DNA from: Halorussus limi
Lineage (GTDB): Archaea; Halobacteriota; Halobacteria; Halobacteriales; Haladaptataceae
Reading direction: 5' to 3'
Assembly (NCBI RefSeq): GCF_023238205.1
Contig: NZ_CP096659.1
Span: 2,621,626-2,685,625, forward strand
Length of the DNA: 64,000 bases
Shown here: positions 49,642-58,779 of the stretch, piece after piece
How the letters are laid out: each line of letters begins with the position of its first letter
How positions within the stretch are numbered: position 1 is the first letter of the stretch
Position numbers and translations under genes: made by a program
Notes under the pieces: generated by a model
Database searches by the model: none
What the model was told of the DNA's origin: nothing
What the model saw: only the letters and a program-made list of their open reading frames with translations

Positions 49642-51543
49642 TCAGTCGTCCTGCTCGTGGCCGACCGTCGTACTCTGCAACTCCTCGTCGATTTCGGCGT
49701 CGGCCATCTTCTCCACGAGGGCGTCCAGCACTTCCTCGCGCATGCCGGGCACGAACTTGATGGACCCGACGACGAGGTGGCCGCCGCCGGAGACGCCGCC
49801 CCCGACGATTTCCTCGTTGAGTTCCGTCACCATCTCGGGGATGTCGAGGCGCACGCCGTCGCTCCGGAGGACCGCGAAGTCCGGCCCGTAGCCGATGGTG
49901 ATGACCGGTTCGCCGGTCTCTTGGACCTTCCGGTCGTGGATTTCGCCCGTGGTCTTGCCCGGCGCGGGGTAGGTGAACCGGTGGGCGTGGTTCTCCACGT
50001 CGATGCGGTAGAGGTGAGCGTCGCTCTCCAGTCGCTCGTGTTCGACGTGGGGCATGGCGGCGTCGAGTTGGTCCTCGACTTCCGACTCGGCGGTCTCCGA
50101 GAGGAAGGAGACGAGTTCGCGGTGGCGCTCGTCGCCGTCGCCGTTGCCGACGTTCAGCACGTCGTTGATGAGGTTGCGCCCGGCGTCGTACTTCAGCCAG
50201 TGGGCCTCGTAGTCGAGGGCCTCGCCGACGTCTCGGAGGAAGGTCTCCTCGTACCCCTCCGACTCGGCGAGTTCGACGTAGTCGGTCATCGCGTCGGCCT
50301 TCGAGCGGTCACAGAGGCCCGCGACCGCGGGCACGTGGCGGAGTTCCTCGGTGATGGGCGGCCAAATCATGCGCGCCAGTTCGACGCACATCATCCCGGT
50401 CGTGATGCGGTAGTCCTCGTCGTAGAGGTACGGGTTGACGTGGGCGTCCACGTAGGGTTCGACCGCCTCGGGGTCGGGGTGGTGGTGGTCCACGACGACG
50501 ATGGGGATGTCGTAGTGCGCGAGGTTCTTGTACGCGGGCACGTCCTCGGCGGTGCTCCCGTTGTCGAGCATCAGCAGGAGCGGAAGCTTCTGGCCGTGGC
50601 GCGCCTGGTCCTCCAAGGCGAAGTTGAGGTCGCGGGTCACGTCCTCCATCTCGTAGAAGGGAGCCTTGCTCGGTAGGCGCTTGAACAGGTGGCGCTTGGC
50701 CTGCGGGTCCTGGTGGGTCTCGGCGATGAACTGCTCCAGCGCGTACTGGACCGGAATCGAGGCGCACATCCCGTCGCCGTCGGCGTGGTGGCGAACGCGG
50801 ATGGGCCGGCTTTCGAGGACGGTCCGGCGGAGCTGTCGCGCGACCGCTTCGAGGTCGGGGAACATCTGGGTCAGCGCGGGCCACTCCACGAGCGGTTCGG
50901 TCTCGTGGGGTTCCGCGCGCTCCTCGAACGCGGCTTGGAGGCGCTCGCGCACGTCGTCGGCGTCACCGTCGGACAGGACGTCGAGCGAATCGACCTCGAC
51001 CTGCAGCGAGTTGTCGCGCTCGTCGACCTGTCCGGTCACTCGAACCACGTCGTCGATTTCGACCTCGGGGTAGGCGCGGACGCCGGCCTCCTCGAACGCG
51101 GCGCACGGGACGACGCCTGTCTCGTCGCTGACGTGGAAGATGGTCGGGCCGCCGGTCTGCTTTATCTGGACGATTTCGCCTTCGAGGTGGACCGTCTCGC
51201 CGACCGCGCCCGAGAGTTCGCCCGCGTCCGAGATGTCGTAGTCGTGGTCGACTTCGACGGTCTCGTAGTCGTCGAGGTCCGCGGGTTCGAAGCTCAGGTC
51301 GCCGTTCTCCCGAATCTCGGTCAGTTTGACCACGAGGTCGTCGTCGACCGCGTAGCTTCCCTCGTAGTTCGATTCGTGCGCGAGTCCGGAGACCGAGTCC
51401 GAGAGGTCCACGAACACGCCGTAGTCGACCACGCCGTTGACCGTAGCGTGGTAGTAGTTGCCCTCTGAGACGTCTTCGAGGGTGCAGTCCGGGTCGAGGT
51501 CGTAGACGACGACCTCGTCGCCGGAATTAGCGGAGGCTGTCAT
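49642..51543 (-). CDS. DHH-family nuclease with S1 and OB domains (RecJ-like)
   Basis: 633 aa. An S1 RNA-binding domain (residues 12-85: LEDVSEGNYYHATVNGVVDY and GVFVDLSDSVSGLAHESN), an OB-fold nucleic acid domain (about 115-190), then the DHH catalytic domain. Motif I is RHHADGDGMCAS, the Asp motif LLMLDNGST, and the DHH motif IVVVDHHHPDP. The DHHA1 domain at the end shows the GGGVSGGGHLVVGS hallmark. The catalytic His/Asp set is intact, so it should be an active Mn-dependent 5'-3' exonuclease, possibly for RNA because of S1. ATG 51543 is 28 bp after TTAAAA (leaderless). It diverges from the JAMM gene. Confidence 0.92.
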   Translation of the reverse strand: MTASANSGDEVVVYDLDPDCTLEDVSEGNYYHATVNGVVDYGVFVDLSDSVSGLAHESNYEGSYAVDDDLVVKLTEIRENGDLSFEPADLDDYETVEVDHDYDISDAGELSGAVGETVHLEGEIVQIKQTGGPTIFHVSDETGVVPCAAFEEAGVRAYPEVEIDDVVRVTGQVDERDNSLQVEVDSLDVLSDGDADDVRERLQAAFEERAEPHETEPLVEWPALTQMFPDLEAVARQLRRTVLESRPIRVRHHADGDGMCASIPVQYALEQFIAETHQDPQAKRHLFKRLPSKAPFYEMEDVTRDLNFALEDQARHGQKLPLLLMLDNGSTAEDVPAYKNLAHYDIPIVVVDHHHPDPEAVEPYVDAHVNPYLYDEDYRITTGMMCVELARMIWPPITEELRHVPAVAGLCDRSKADAMTDYVELAESEGYEETFLRDVGEALDYEAHWLKYDAGRNLINDVLNVGNGDGDERHRELVSFLSETAESEVEDQLDAAMPHVEHERLESDAHLYRIDVENHAHRFTYPAPGKTTGEIHDRKVQETGEPVITIGYGPDFAVLRSDGVRLDIPEMVTELNEEIVGGGVSGGGHLVVGSIKFVPGMREEVLDALVEKMADAEIDEELQSTTVGHEQDD

Positions 51544-51569
51544 TCTTGTCCGTGTTTCGGTTCGGCCGA

Positions 51570-51575
51570 TTTTAA
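51570..51575 (-). promoter_or_regulatory. TATA box of the DHH nuclease gene
   Basis: TTAAAA on the minus strand, within CCCTTAAAATC, about 29 bp before ATG 51543. Confidence 0.65.
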
Positions 51576-51745
51576 GGGTTTGCAACTCCGCTCACAGGAA
51601 CTCCCAGTTTCCGGAGAGCGATTCGGGTCGTTTCCGAGCGGTTCGGTCGGTTCACGGTCTCCCGTGGACGGTCTGGCGCGCTCCGGGAAGAAACAGACGA
51701 CGGCCGCCGGAGAGGACGGACGCGTTCGCCCACCGGTTCGCAACC

Positions 51746-51752
51746 TTTAGAA
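51746..51752 (+). promoter_or_regulatory. TATA box of the JAMM gene
   Basis: TTTAGAA about 27 bp before ATG 51776, within the 232-bp divergent gap 51544-51775, which holds no gene. Confidence 0.55.
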
Positions 51753-51775
51753 CGCGCCCGCCCGGAGATTTCACC

Positions 51776-52288
51776 ATGCGGTTGTTCCGGTCGAGCGAGA
51801 TTCTCGGCATCGCCGAGGACGCCCTCCAGTTCGCCTTGGCGGCGTCGGAAGACGCCCACCCCGACGAGTACATGGGCTTTCTCCGGGGCGAGGACGCCCG
51901 GTCGCTCGGACTCGAACGCGACGGGACGGTCATCACCGACGTGCTGGTCATCCCCGGCACCGAGTCCAACCCGATGAGCGCCACGGTCAAGACCAGCATG
52001 ATACCCAACGACTTCAACTCGGTCGGGTCGGTCCACTCCCACCCCAACGGCGTCCTCCGGCCGAGCGACGCCGACCTCGCCACCTTCGGCAGGGGGAAGG
52101 TCCACATCATCATCGGCTACCCCTACGACCGCGAAGACTGGCGGGCGTTCGACCGGAACGGCGACCCGCGGGAGTTAGACGTTCTCGACGTCTCGCTCCC
52201 CGAGGGCGAATCGTTCTTCGACTTCACACAGGCCGACATCGACGCGGAACTGGATTACGACTTCGACGAGGACGCAGACGCACCATGA
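51776..52288 (+). CDS. JAMM/MPN+ metalloprotease, desampylase-like
   Basis: 170 aa. The JAMM zinc motif is complete: Glu31, His87-Ser-His89, Ser97 and Asp100 (SVHSHPNGVLRPSDAD, H-x-H-x10-D). JAMM proteases of haloarchaea remove ubiquitin-like SAMP proteins from targets, so this is a candidate desampylase. Which of the known haloarchaeal JAMM paralogs it matches I cannot say. The protein has an acidic C-terminal tail (about 145-170). It is followed by a 21-codon ORF and then ribL, all joined by ATGA overlaps. Confidence 0.88.
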   Translation: MRLFRSSEILGIAEDALQFALAASEDAHPDEYMGFLRGEDARSLGLERDGTVITDVLVIPGTESNPMSATVKTSMIPNDFNSVGSVHSHPNGVLRPSDADLATFGRGKVHIIIGYPYDREDWRAFDRNGDPRELDVLDVSLPEGESFFDFTQADIDAELDYDFDEDADAP

Positions 52289-52350
52289 CTGACGAGGACA
52301 CAGGACCGACCGGCGAGGGCACAGCACCGACCGACGAGGAGACAGCATGA
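52285..52350 (+). CDS. Micro-ORF (21 codons) linking the JAMM and ribL genes
   Basis: The frame starts at the ATG overlapping the JAMM stop (ATGA) and stops at the TGA overlapping the ribL ATG (ATGA). It encodes an acidic Thr/Glu/Gly/Pro-rich peptide starting [10 protein letters not shown]. The DNA is three imperfect 21-bp repeats (52285-52347), each ending ACAGGA or ACAGCA. It could be a coupling device or a translated spacer. The regularity makes chance unlikely, but a stable peptide product is unproven. Confidence 0.45.
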   Translation: MTDEDTGPTGEGTAPTDEETA

Positions 52351-52778
52351 CCCACGTCATCGCGCAGGGAACCTTCGACCTCCTCCACCCCGGCCACGTT
52401 CACTACCTCCGGGACGCCGCGGCGTTCGGCGACCGACTCACGGTCATCGTCGCCCGCCGGGGCAACGTCACCCACAAGGAACCGCCGATTCTGCCGAACC
52501 GCCAGCGCCGGGACATGGTCGCGGCGCTCGACCCCGTGGACGACGCTCGCGTGGGCCATCCCGAGGACATCTTCGCGCCCATCGAGGAACTGGAACCCGA
52601 CGTCATCGCGTTGGGCCACGACCAGCACCACGACGAGGTCGCCATCGAGGACGAACTCGCCCGCCGAGGCGTCGAGTGCGAGGTCCGGCGCGCGAGTCCC
52701 CGCGACCCCGCCTACGACGGCGAACTGCTCTCGACGGGCCGCATCATCGACCGGATTCTGGACGAACGCGGCGACTGA
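52347..52778 (+). CDS. ribL: FAD synthase (archaeal RibL type)
   Basis: 143 aa nucleotidyltransferase making FAD from FMN and a nucleotide. The signature HPGH at 14-17 lies in [15 protein letters not shown]. The strand [17 protein letters not shown] and the end STGRIIDRI match RibL and glycerol-3-phosphate cytidylyltransferase relatives; RibL is preferred by length and the [15 protein letters not shown] stretch. It is coupled to the preceding short ORF by ATGA. Glycerol-phosphate cytidylyltransferase is the alternative. Confidence 0.85.
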   Translation: MTHVIAQGTFDLLHPGHVHYLRDAAAFGDRLTVIVARRGNVTHKEPPILPNRQRRDMVAALDPVDDARVGHPEDIFAPIEELEPDVIALGHDQHHDEVAIEDELARRGVECEVRRASPRDPAYDGELLSTGRIIDRILDERGD

Positions 52779-52851
52779 CCGCTCGGCCCGCGACTGCTCG
52801 CGTCTCCGCCCCGTTCTGGCACCGCGAGTCGTCGCGGAGCCAATAGAAGAC

Positions 52852-52858
52852 TTATACC
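52852..52858 (+). promoter_or_regulatory. TATA box of the PQQ-propeller gene
   Basis: TTATACC about 26 bp before ATG 52881, giving a leaderless mRNA. Confidence 0.6.
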
Positions 52859-52880
52859 GCGCCCGGCCGACGCCGGACCC

Positions 52881-54278
52881 ATGCCCTCCCGCAGACGATT
52901 CCTCCTCGGCGTCGCCCTCGCGTCGGGACTCGCCGGATGCACCGGCGGCGAACTCGCCGACTCGACCGAGAGCGACGCGACCGGTCCCGAAAACGGAACC
53001 CGGCGGACCGCCGACGGACCCCCGACGACCGTCGGGGGAACCCCGACCGACTCCGACACCGTGCCGAAACCGACGCGAGAGTCGCCCCGACACGAGGCGG
53101 TCCGCTGGCGAGTCGCCTTCGACGCGCCCGTCGAGCGGCGACCGGCCGTCGGTGGCGACGCGGTGTACGTCGGAGTCGGCGAGGTCGGTCTCTCCGCGAA
53201 CGGGAGCGACTCCCGGTCGAGCGGTTCGCTCGCCGCGCTCGGCGCGACCGACGGGACGCCGCGATGGACGAGCGCGCTCCCCGCCGCGCCCGCGCGCGTC
53301 CCCCGAGTCCACGACGGCGAAGTCTACTGCGTCGCAGGTCGGAGCAATGGTTTCCACGGCGTAGACCAGCGCCTCCTCGAGTTCGGGCCCGACGGCACCG
53401 AGCGCTGGCGGACCGACGGGGTCGACCAGTTTCTCGACCTCCTCGCGGTCGGCGGCGGTCGCGCCTACCTCGGAACCAGCGACGACGCCCTCGGGTTCGA
53501 CGGCCAGCGACTGTTCGCGGTCGGCCGCTCGGACGGCGATTCCCGGTGGTCGGTCGAGACCGGCGACGCCTTCCGGGGGACGTACCTCGACGGGTCGCTG
53601 CTGGTCGGCCTCGGCGGTCGCGGGGTCGCGCGTCACGACGCCGCCACCGGCGAGCGGCAGTGGCAGAAGCGGGTCGAAGGCGTGGGGTCGTCGGACGGGT
53701 CGTTCGTCGTCGCCGACGGCGCGGTGCTGGCCGGCGGACCCCGGGACGGCGACGGACGGCTCGCGGCCCTCGACCTCGCCGACGGGAGCCAGCGGTGGAC
53801 CTACGCCGCGGGCGGCGGCCGAGCGTTCGTCCCGTCGGGCGCGGCACTCGCCGGTGACACCGTCGTCGGAACCGAGTACGGCGGTCGGGTCTTCGCGCTG
53901 GCCGTCGGCGACGGACGCGAGCAGTGGGCGACCGACCTCGACGGCGAGACGCGCCGGGCCCCGGTGGTCGCGGACGGCACCGTCTTCGTCGGCGGCTACC
54001 GAAGCAATGCGGCCGACGTAATTCACGCGCTCGACGCCGAGACGGGTGAAACGCGGTGGCGCGCCGACGCGCCCGGGTTCTCCGGGGCGGTCCACCCGAC
54101 CGGCGAGACGGTCGTGGTCCGGACCGGCGACGGCCGGGCGGTGCGGTCGCTCGACGCGGCCGACGGGTCGGTCCGGTGGTCGTTCGAGGCGAGCGAACCG
54201 CTGTCGGCGCTGGTCGTCGACGACGGCGGCGTCTACGCCGCGAGCGAGAGCGGAATCGTGCGAAAATTCGAGAAGTGA
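52881..54278 (+). CDS. PQQ-type beta-propeller lipoprotein
   Basis: 465 aa. Tat-type signal SRRRFLLGVALASGLAGC with lipobox LAGC, then a Thr/Asp-rich linker to about residue 70. Repeated blades follow with the PQQ-like pattern of Trp-rich ends: TPRWTSALPAAPARVPRVHDG, TERWRTDGV, DSRWSVETGDAF, SQRWTYAAGGG, EQWATDL and TRWRADAPGF, ending VRWSFEASEP. The pattern gives about seven or eight blades. No catalytic cofactor residues were identified, so a scaffold or electron-transfer protein is possible. It converges with the NDH-2 gene (10 bp). Confidence 0.85.
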   Translation: MPSRRRFLLGVALASGLAGCTGGELADSTESDATGPENGTRRTADGPPTTVGGTPTDSDTVPKPTRESPRHEAVRWRVAFDAPVERRPAVGGDAVYVGVGEVGLSANGSDSRSSGSLAALGATDGTPRWTSALPAAPARVPRVHDGEVYCVAGRSNGFHGVDQRLLEFGPDGTERWRTDGVDQFLDLLAVGGGRAYLGTSDDALGFDGQRLFAVGRSDGDSRWSVETGDAFRGTYLDGSLLVGLGGRGVARHDAATGERQWQKRVEGVGSSDGSFVVADGAVLAGGPRDGDGRLAALDLADGSQRWTYAAGGGRAFVPSGAALAGDTVVGTEYGGRVFALAVGDGREQWATDLDGETRRAPVVADGTVFVGGYRSNAADVIHALDAETGETRWRADAPGFSGAVHPTGETVVVRTGDGRAVRSLDAADGSVRWSFEASEPLSALVVDDGGVYAASESGIVRKFEK

Positions 54279-54288
54279 GCGTCCGAAC

Positions 54289-55458
54289 CTACAGCGAGTC
54301 CCACGCCTTCAGCGCCTTGGGCACCGAACTCACGTCGGCGATCCAGCGCGCGGCGATGGCCTTCTTCAGGAGCTTCGCGGGGTAGGAGTTGAACGTCCGG
54401 AACGGAACCGTCACGCCGCCGGCCTGTACGTCGTGGGCGACCGCCTTGTCGCCGATCGAGATGACCGTCCCCTTGTCCTCGTGGGTCCACGTCTTGAGCG
54501 GTTGGTCGTTGATGGCGCGGGCGATGTTCTCGCCGACGACCTCGGCGGCCTGCCACGCGGCCTGCGCGGTCGGCGGTGCCGGGTTCTCGCCTTGGTCGAC
54601 GATGGCCGAGTCGCCGACGGCGAAGACGCGCTCGTCGCTGGTCTGGAAGTCAGACTCGGTGGTGACGCGGTTGTGCTCGTTGTCGAGGTCGGTGCCGTCG
54701 AGCGCGTCCTGTCCGGTGATGCCGCCGGTCCAGACGAACACGTCGTAGTCGAGCGGGTCGCCCTCGTCGAAGTGGATGGCGTCTTCGTCGGCCTCGGTGA
54801 TGGGGTCGTCGGTCAGGATTTCGACGTCGGCCTCTTCGAGGTGTCGCCGGACCGTGCCCTGCAACTCGGAGTCCTGTCCGGGCATGATCTCTTCGAGGGC
54901 TTCCACGAGGTAGATGTCGATGGGCGCGCGGTGTTCGTCGCGGTACTCCGCGATTTCGCCCGCGCTCTGGATGCCCGAGAGGCCCGCGCCGCCGATGACG
55001 ACCTTCGCCGGGTCGTTGCGCGACGCCCGCGAGGCGGCCTCCTCGACCTGCCGGTGAATCTCGTGAGCGTCGTCGAGGCTCTTGAGCGTCAGGGCGTTCT
55101 CCGCCATGCCGGGGATGCCGTAGTAGGCGGTCTGGCTTCCGAGTGCGACGAGCAGGTAGTCGTAGTCGACGGCGTCGTCGCCGTCGAGTTCGACGGTCTG
55201 GTCGTCGGTGTCGACGCTCTCGACGCGGGCCTGCACGAACTCCGTGCTCGGACTCGCGATGTCGCCGACCGGAATCGTGATGTCGTCTTCCACGCTCGGG
55301 TCGCGGATGACCCGATGGGCTTCGTGAAGAACGAGATGGTAGTTGTTTTCGGATATCCACGTGATCTCCGCGTCCGCGTGTTCCAACTCGGCTTCGAGGC
55401 TCTGAACTGCGCCTGCACCGGCGTAACCCGCGCCGAGTACGACGACCTTCTCAGTCAT
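54289..55458 (-). CDS. ndh: Type II NADH dehydrogenase-like flavoprotein
   Basis: 389 aa, two dinucleotide-binding folds. The FAD motif is KVVVLGAGYAGAGAVQSLE (residues 4-22) and the NADH motif VVIGGAGLSGIQSAGEIAEY. Also seen are YLLVALGSQTAYYGIPGM, DYDVFVWTGGITGQ, the FAD-binding RVFAVGDSAIVDQGENPAPPTAQAAWQ and a C-terminal amphipathic helix region SYPAKLLKKAIAARWIADV for membrane attachment. It should oxidise NADH and pass electrons to menaquinone without pumping protons. ATG 55458 gives a normal GxGxxG position; the extra upstream residues are not coding. A CCGA(G)/TTCGG arm and TTTGTATCC box lie just upstream. Confidence 0.9.
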   Translation of the reverse strand: MTEKVVVLGAGYAGAGAVQSLEAELEHADAEITWISENNYHLVLHEAHRVIRDPSVEDDITIPVGDIASPSTEFVQARVESVDTDDQTVELDGDDAVDYDYLLVALGSQTAYYGIPGMAENALTLKSLDDAHEIHRQVEEAASRASRNDPAKVVIGGAGLSGIQSAGEIAEYRDEHRAPIDIYLVEALEEIMPGQDSELQGTVRRHLEEADVEILTDDPITEADEDAIHFDEGDPLDYDVFVWTGGITGQDALDGTDLDNEHNRVTTESDFQTSDERVFAVGDSAIVDQGENPAPPTAQAAWQAAEVVGENIARAINDQPLKTWTHEDKGTVISIGDKAVAHDVQAGGVTVPFRTFNSYPAKLLKKAIAARWIADVSSVPKALKAWDSL

Positions 55459-55575
55459 ACACCTAACTCCGAAGTCCTCGGATACAAAGGCTTTGGAACC
55501 CCCGAACGATTGAGAGGGATTGACTACCACGTGAAAACTGAAGGATAAATGTCCGATTTCCGGGGCGGAAGTCGG

Positions 55576-56109
55576 CTAGTGGCCGGGTTCCTCGGCGGGG
55601 GCCTTCATCGACTCTATCTTCAGAATCACGATGTTGTTCGTGTCGTCTTTCCCGTCTACGCTACCCGTAACGACGAGTTTCGAGAGCGGCGTCGGACCCA
55701 CGCGGACGCTGTCGCCCTCGTGGAACTGCCCCATCGACCCGCGGACGTGGATTTCGGCGCGGCAGAGTTCGGGGTGGTGGACGCTGGCGAGGTCGATTTC
55801 CTCGACGTTGACGTCCTCGACGGGTTCTCCGTCGAGGGCGATGGGGACCTCAGCCTCTTGGTCCATGTCTTGGATGCCGAGTGCGTCGAACGCGTTGGCG
55901 GTCGGCTTGTACCCGCCCTTCGGACCGGGGACGCCCTCGACGAGTTGGAGGGCTTTGAGACTCTGCATCTGGTTCCGGATGGTGCCGGGGTTTCGGTCGA
56001 CTTCGTCGGCGATGTCCTCTCCTTTCACCGCGTCTTCGGTCTCGCGGTGGAGGTCCACGAGCGCGCGGAGAATCTTCTTTTGACTCGCAGTCAGTTCGAT
56101 TGTCGACAT
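55576..56109 (-). CDS. Winged-HTH regulator with C-terminal sensor-like domain
   Basis: 177 aa. Residues 5-70 form a winged helix: LTASQKKILRALVDLHRETE, then VKGEDIADEVDRNPGTIRNQ as the recognition region, and a wing KGGYKPTANAFDAL. The Rrf2/ArsR-like style fits, but Fe-S cysteines are absent apart from one Cys. The second half is beta-rich and may bind a small ligand. ATG 56109 is 28 bp after ATTTAAGCC (leaderless). It diverges from the epimerase gene and could control it or itself (inference). Confidence 0.82.
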   Translation of the reverse strand: MSTIELTASQKKILRALVDLHRETEDAVKGEDIADEVDRNPGTIRNQMQSLKALQLVEGVPGPKGGYKPTANAFDALGIQDMDQEAEVPIALDGEPVEDVNVEEIDLASVHHPELCRAEIHVRGSMGQFHEGDSVRVGPTPLSKLVVTGSVDGKDDTNNIVILKIESMKAPAEEPGH

Positions 56110-56133
56110 TGTCGAACCTTGGCGATAGATTGG

Positions 56134-56140
56134 CTTAAAT
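56134..56140 (-). promoter_or_regulatory. TATA box of the HTH regulator gene
   Basis: ATTTAAG on the minus strand, about 28 bp before ATG 56109. Confidence 0.6.
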
Positions 56141-56245
56141 GCGGCGAACCGGAGGACGGCGCGCCGGGAATCGGGATTTCGAAGCGCCGACAGTTAATCC
56201 CCTCGCATCCAATCGGGGAACGACACCGATTTGACGGTGGGGGCG

Positions 56246-57187
56246 ATGGGTCCAGATATGCAAGGGAAACGCGTCCTCGTGACCGGTGGCGCAGGCTTCA
56301 TCGGGTCGAATCTGGCCAACTACCTCGCCGACGAGAACGAAGTCGTCGCGGTGGACGACTGCTATCTCGGCACGCCCGAGAATTTGGACGACGAGGTCGA
56401 GTTCCACGACGTGAGCGTGCTGGACGACGACCTGCCGACCGAGGGCGTGGACGTGCTGTTCCACCTCGCCGCGCTGTCGTCGCTGACCATGCACGAGGAC
56501 AGCATCGAGGGACTCCGAGAGGGCGCGCGCGTCAACGTCGAGGGGTTCGCCAACACCGTCGAGCAGGTCCGCCAAGACGGCTGTGACACCGTGGTCTACG
56601 CTTCTACTTCGTCCATCTACGGGAGTCGGACCGAACCCTCGCCCGAGAGCATGGACGTGGAGGCCCGCACCGGGTACGAGGCGTCGAAACTCGCCCGCGA
56701 GCGGTACGGCGAGTACTTCGCCAACGCCCACGACATGCACGTGGCCGGAATGCGCTTCTTCTCGGTGTATCAGGGGTACGGCGGGTCCGAGGAGCACAAG
56801 GGCGAGTACGCCAACATCGTCTCGCAGTTCGCCCACGACATCGCCAACGGCGAGTCCCCCGTCATCTACGGCGACGGGAGCCACACCCGCGACTTCACCC
56901 ACGTCTCGGACGTCGTCCGCGGCCTCGAACTCGCGGCCGACCACGAACTCACCGGCATCTACAACCTCGGCACCGGCGAGTCCTACAGCGCCAACGAAGT
57001 GGTCGAACTGCTGAAGGAGGAACTCGACTCGGACGTGGCGGTCGAACACGTCGAGAACCCCATCGACGACGACATGTTCGTCCACGACACCATGGCCGAC
57101 GCCTCGAAGATGACGGAGGCCACCGGATGGGAACCCCAGATTAGCTTCGAGGAGGGCATCGAAGAGGTCTGTGCGCCGTACAAGTAG
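56246..57187 (+). CDS. NAD-dependent sugar-nucleotide epimerase/dehydratase
   Basis: 313 aa, extended SDR of the UDP-glucose 4-epimerase type. GGAGFIG (residues 14-20) binds NAD, DVLFHLAALSSL follows, and the catalytic set is Ser/Thr in YASTSSIYG, with Tyr in the GYEASK motif (about 141) and Lys four residues on. The specificity residues GDGSHTRDFTHVSDVVRG are typical of galE-like enzymes. It may make UDP-galactose or UDP-glucuronate-type sugars for cell-surface glycans. ATG 56246 or 56258 could each start it; the second gives MQGKRVLV, common in relatives. It diverges from the HTH gene. Confidence 0.88.
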   Translation: MGPDMQGKRVLVTGGAGFIGSNLANYLADENEVVAVDDCYLGTPENLDDEVEFHDVSVLDDDLPTEGVDVLFHLAALSSLTMHEDSIEGLREGARVNVEGFANTVEQVRQDGCDTVVYASTSSIYGSRTEPSPESMDVEARTGYEASKLARERYGEYFANAHDMHVAGMRFFSVYQGYGGSEEHKGEYANIVSQFAHDIANGESPVIYGDGSHTRDFTHVSDVVRGLELAADHELTGIYNLGTGESYSANEVVELLKEELDSDVAVEHVENPIDDDMFVHDTMADASKMTEATGWEPQISFEEGIEEVCAPYK

Positions 57188-57277
57188 TCGGACCGCCTCG
57201 ACTCCCGACCGGACCCGCAATTCTCGCGCCAAACCGAAATCAGGCCTTCTTTACGCCGGGCTTTCGAAGGTTCCGCC

Positions 57278-58198
57278 ATGAACCGACAGGTGCAGATTAT
57301 CGGCGTGCCGATGGACCTCGGCGCGGACCGACGCGGCGTGGACATGGGTTCCTCGACCATCAGATACGCGGGTCTCGCGGACGAACTCGACGCCCTCGGC
57401 ATCGACGTGACCGACGCGGGCGACCTCCCGGTCCCCCGCGCCGAAGAGCGCGACCCCGAGGCCGAGCAACCCGCCGAAGGCGAGGCGAAGTTCCTGCGCG
57501 AGACCGCCGACGTGTGTACCCGCCTCGCCGACGAGGTGGCCGACACGCTCGAAGCGGGCCACTTTCCGCTCGTCCTCGGCGGCGACCACTCCATCGCCAT
57601 CGGGACCGTCACGGGCGCGGCCCGCGACGCCGACCTCGGCGTAATCTGGTTCGACGCTCACGGCGACTTCAACACGCCCAAGACCTCGCCGTCGGGCAAC
57701 GTCCACGGGATGCCGCTGGCCGCGGTCCTCGGAATCGGCGACTTCGCCGACACCGAGTGGGCGAACGCGCCGAACCTCCGGGAGGAGAACGTCGCCATGG
57801 TCGGCCTCCGGAGCCTGGACGACGCCGAACGGGAAGCCATCCGGGAGAGCGACGTGACCGCCTACACCATGTCGGACATCGACGAGCGCGGCGTCACCCC
57901 GGTCGTCGAGGACGCCCTCGACGTGGCGACCGACGGCACCGACGGCATCCACGTCAGCCTCGACATGGACTGGCTCGACCCGAAGGTGGCGCCCGGCGTC
58001 GGCACTCCGGTCCGGGGCGGCGTCAACTACCGCGAGGCCCACACCGCGCTGGAGACGGTCGCCGAACGCGACGAGGCCGACGGCGTCCTGCGCTCGCTGG
58101 AGGTCGTGGAGGTCAATGCGATTCTGGACGAACACAACGAGACCGCCGAGTTGGCGACCGAACTCGCCGCGAGCGGTCTCGGAAAGCGGATTCTCTGA
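57278..58198 (+). CDS. rocF: Arginase (ureohydrolase)
   Basis: 306 aa. The Mn-cluster motifs are complete: GGDHS (101-105), DAHGD (126-130) followed by [15 protein letters not shown], and SLDMDWLDP (227-235). The NTP-SGN-HGM region and GTPVRGG favour arginase over agmatinase, which normally has a different loop there. It should split arginine to ornithine and urea. Start ATG 57278 is about 30 bp after CTTTACG. Confidence 0.9.
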   Translation: MNRQVQIIGVPMDLGADRRGVDMGSSTIRYAGLADELDALGIDVTDAGDLPVPRAEERDPEAEQPAEGEAKFLRETADVCTRLADEVADTLEAGHFPLVLGGDHSIAIGTVTGAARDADLGVIWFDAHGDFNTPKTSPSGNVHGMPLAAVLGIGDFADTEWANAPNLREENVAMVGLRSLDDAEREAIRESDVTAYTMSDIDERGVTPVVEDALDVATDGTDGIHVSLDMDWLDPKVAPGVGTPVRGGVNYREAHTALETVAERDEADGVLRSLEVVEVNAILDEHNETAELATELAASGLGKRIL

Positions 58199-58266
58199 GC
58201 CGGTCGTTCGAAGTGAATCCCCGACGAGTCGGAAGTAGTCGGTCGGAAAAACGTGCGTCGGGTCGA

Positions 58267-58779
58267 TTAGTCCACTCGCCCCACCGTTCTCATGCCGCGG
58301 TACGACAATACTGCACCGACGACGAACAGGAGGGTCGCGAGGTAGATCGGACCGAGGTGTGTCAGCCAATCGTGGGCGAACAGGTCGAGGTAGTGCATCG
58401 GTAGTGCGAAGGCGAGCGACACCACGGGAATAGCGACCGCGGTCGCCCACGCCCACAACTGCCCGCTCCGAACGCCGTACCACGCTAACGCCACGACGCC
58501 GATGCCGGCCCCGATGAGTAGTCCGGAGACCGCGACGTGGAGATGGTTGATGTAGTGTAACATCTCCGGGTTGCTCACGGCGAGTTCCGCTCTCGTTACG
58601 CCGCCGATGGTATCGACCCCCAACTCGAAGCCCGAACCGAGGAACGTTCTGTACAGAAACGCGACTCCGTACCCGACGAACCCCAATCCGGCGAGGACCA
58701 TCAAGCGTGCGCCGTTGCGAACTCCGGTGGTGGCCTCGAACGTCCTCTCGTGTTGCCTGACCGCGGCTTTCTCTGCCAT
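58267..58779 (-). CDS. Four-helix membrane protein, unknown
   Basis: 170 aa. Helices near residues 26-48, 80-102, 110-130 and 140-160 are connected by polar turns. The loop SNPEMLHYINHLHVAVSG carries several His, suggesting a haem or metal role, and PMHYLDLFAHDWLTHLGP has more. The pattern of His in membrane loops is reminiscent of small haem-binding or halogen-related membrane proteins, but no family can be named. I chose ATG 58779 because the frame before it starts at a weak TTG; TTATGATAA upstream is its probable promoter. Confidence 0.65.
   Translation of the reverse strand: MAEKAAVRQHERTFEATTGVRNGARLMVLAGLGFVGYGVAFLYRTFLGSGFELGVDTIGGVTRAELAVSNPEMLHYINHLHVAVSGLLIGAGIGVVALAWYGVRSGQLWAWATAVAIPVVSLAFALPMHYLDLFAHDWLTHLGPIYLATLLFVVGAVLSYRGMRTVGRVD

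Noticed and set aside
47644-50676. 1010-codon open frame on the plus strand
   Set aside because: It runs through the PLD gene in another frame and opposite the DHH nuclease; the reading is Arg-rich without domains.
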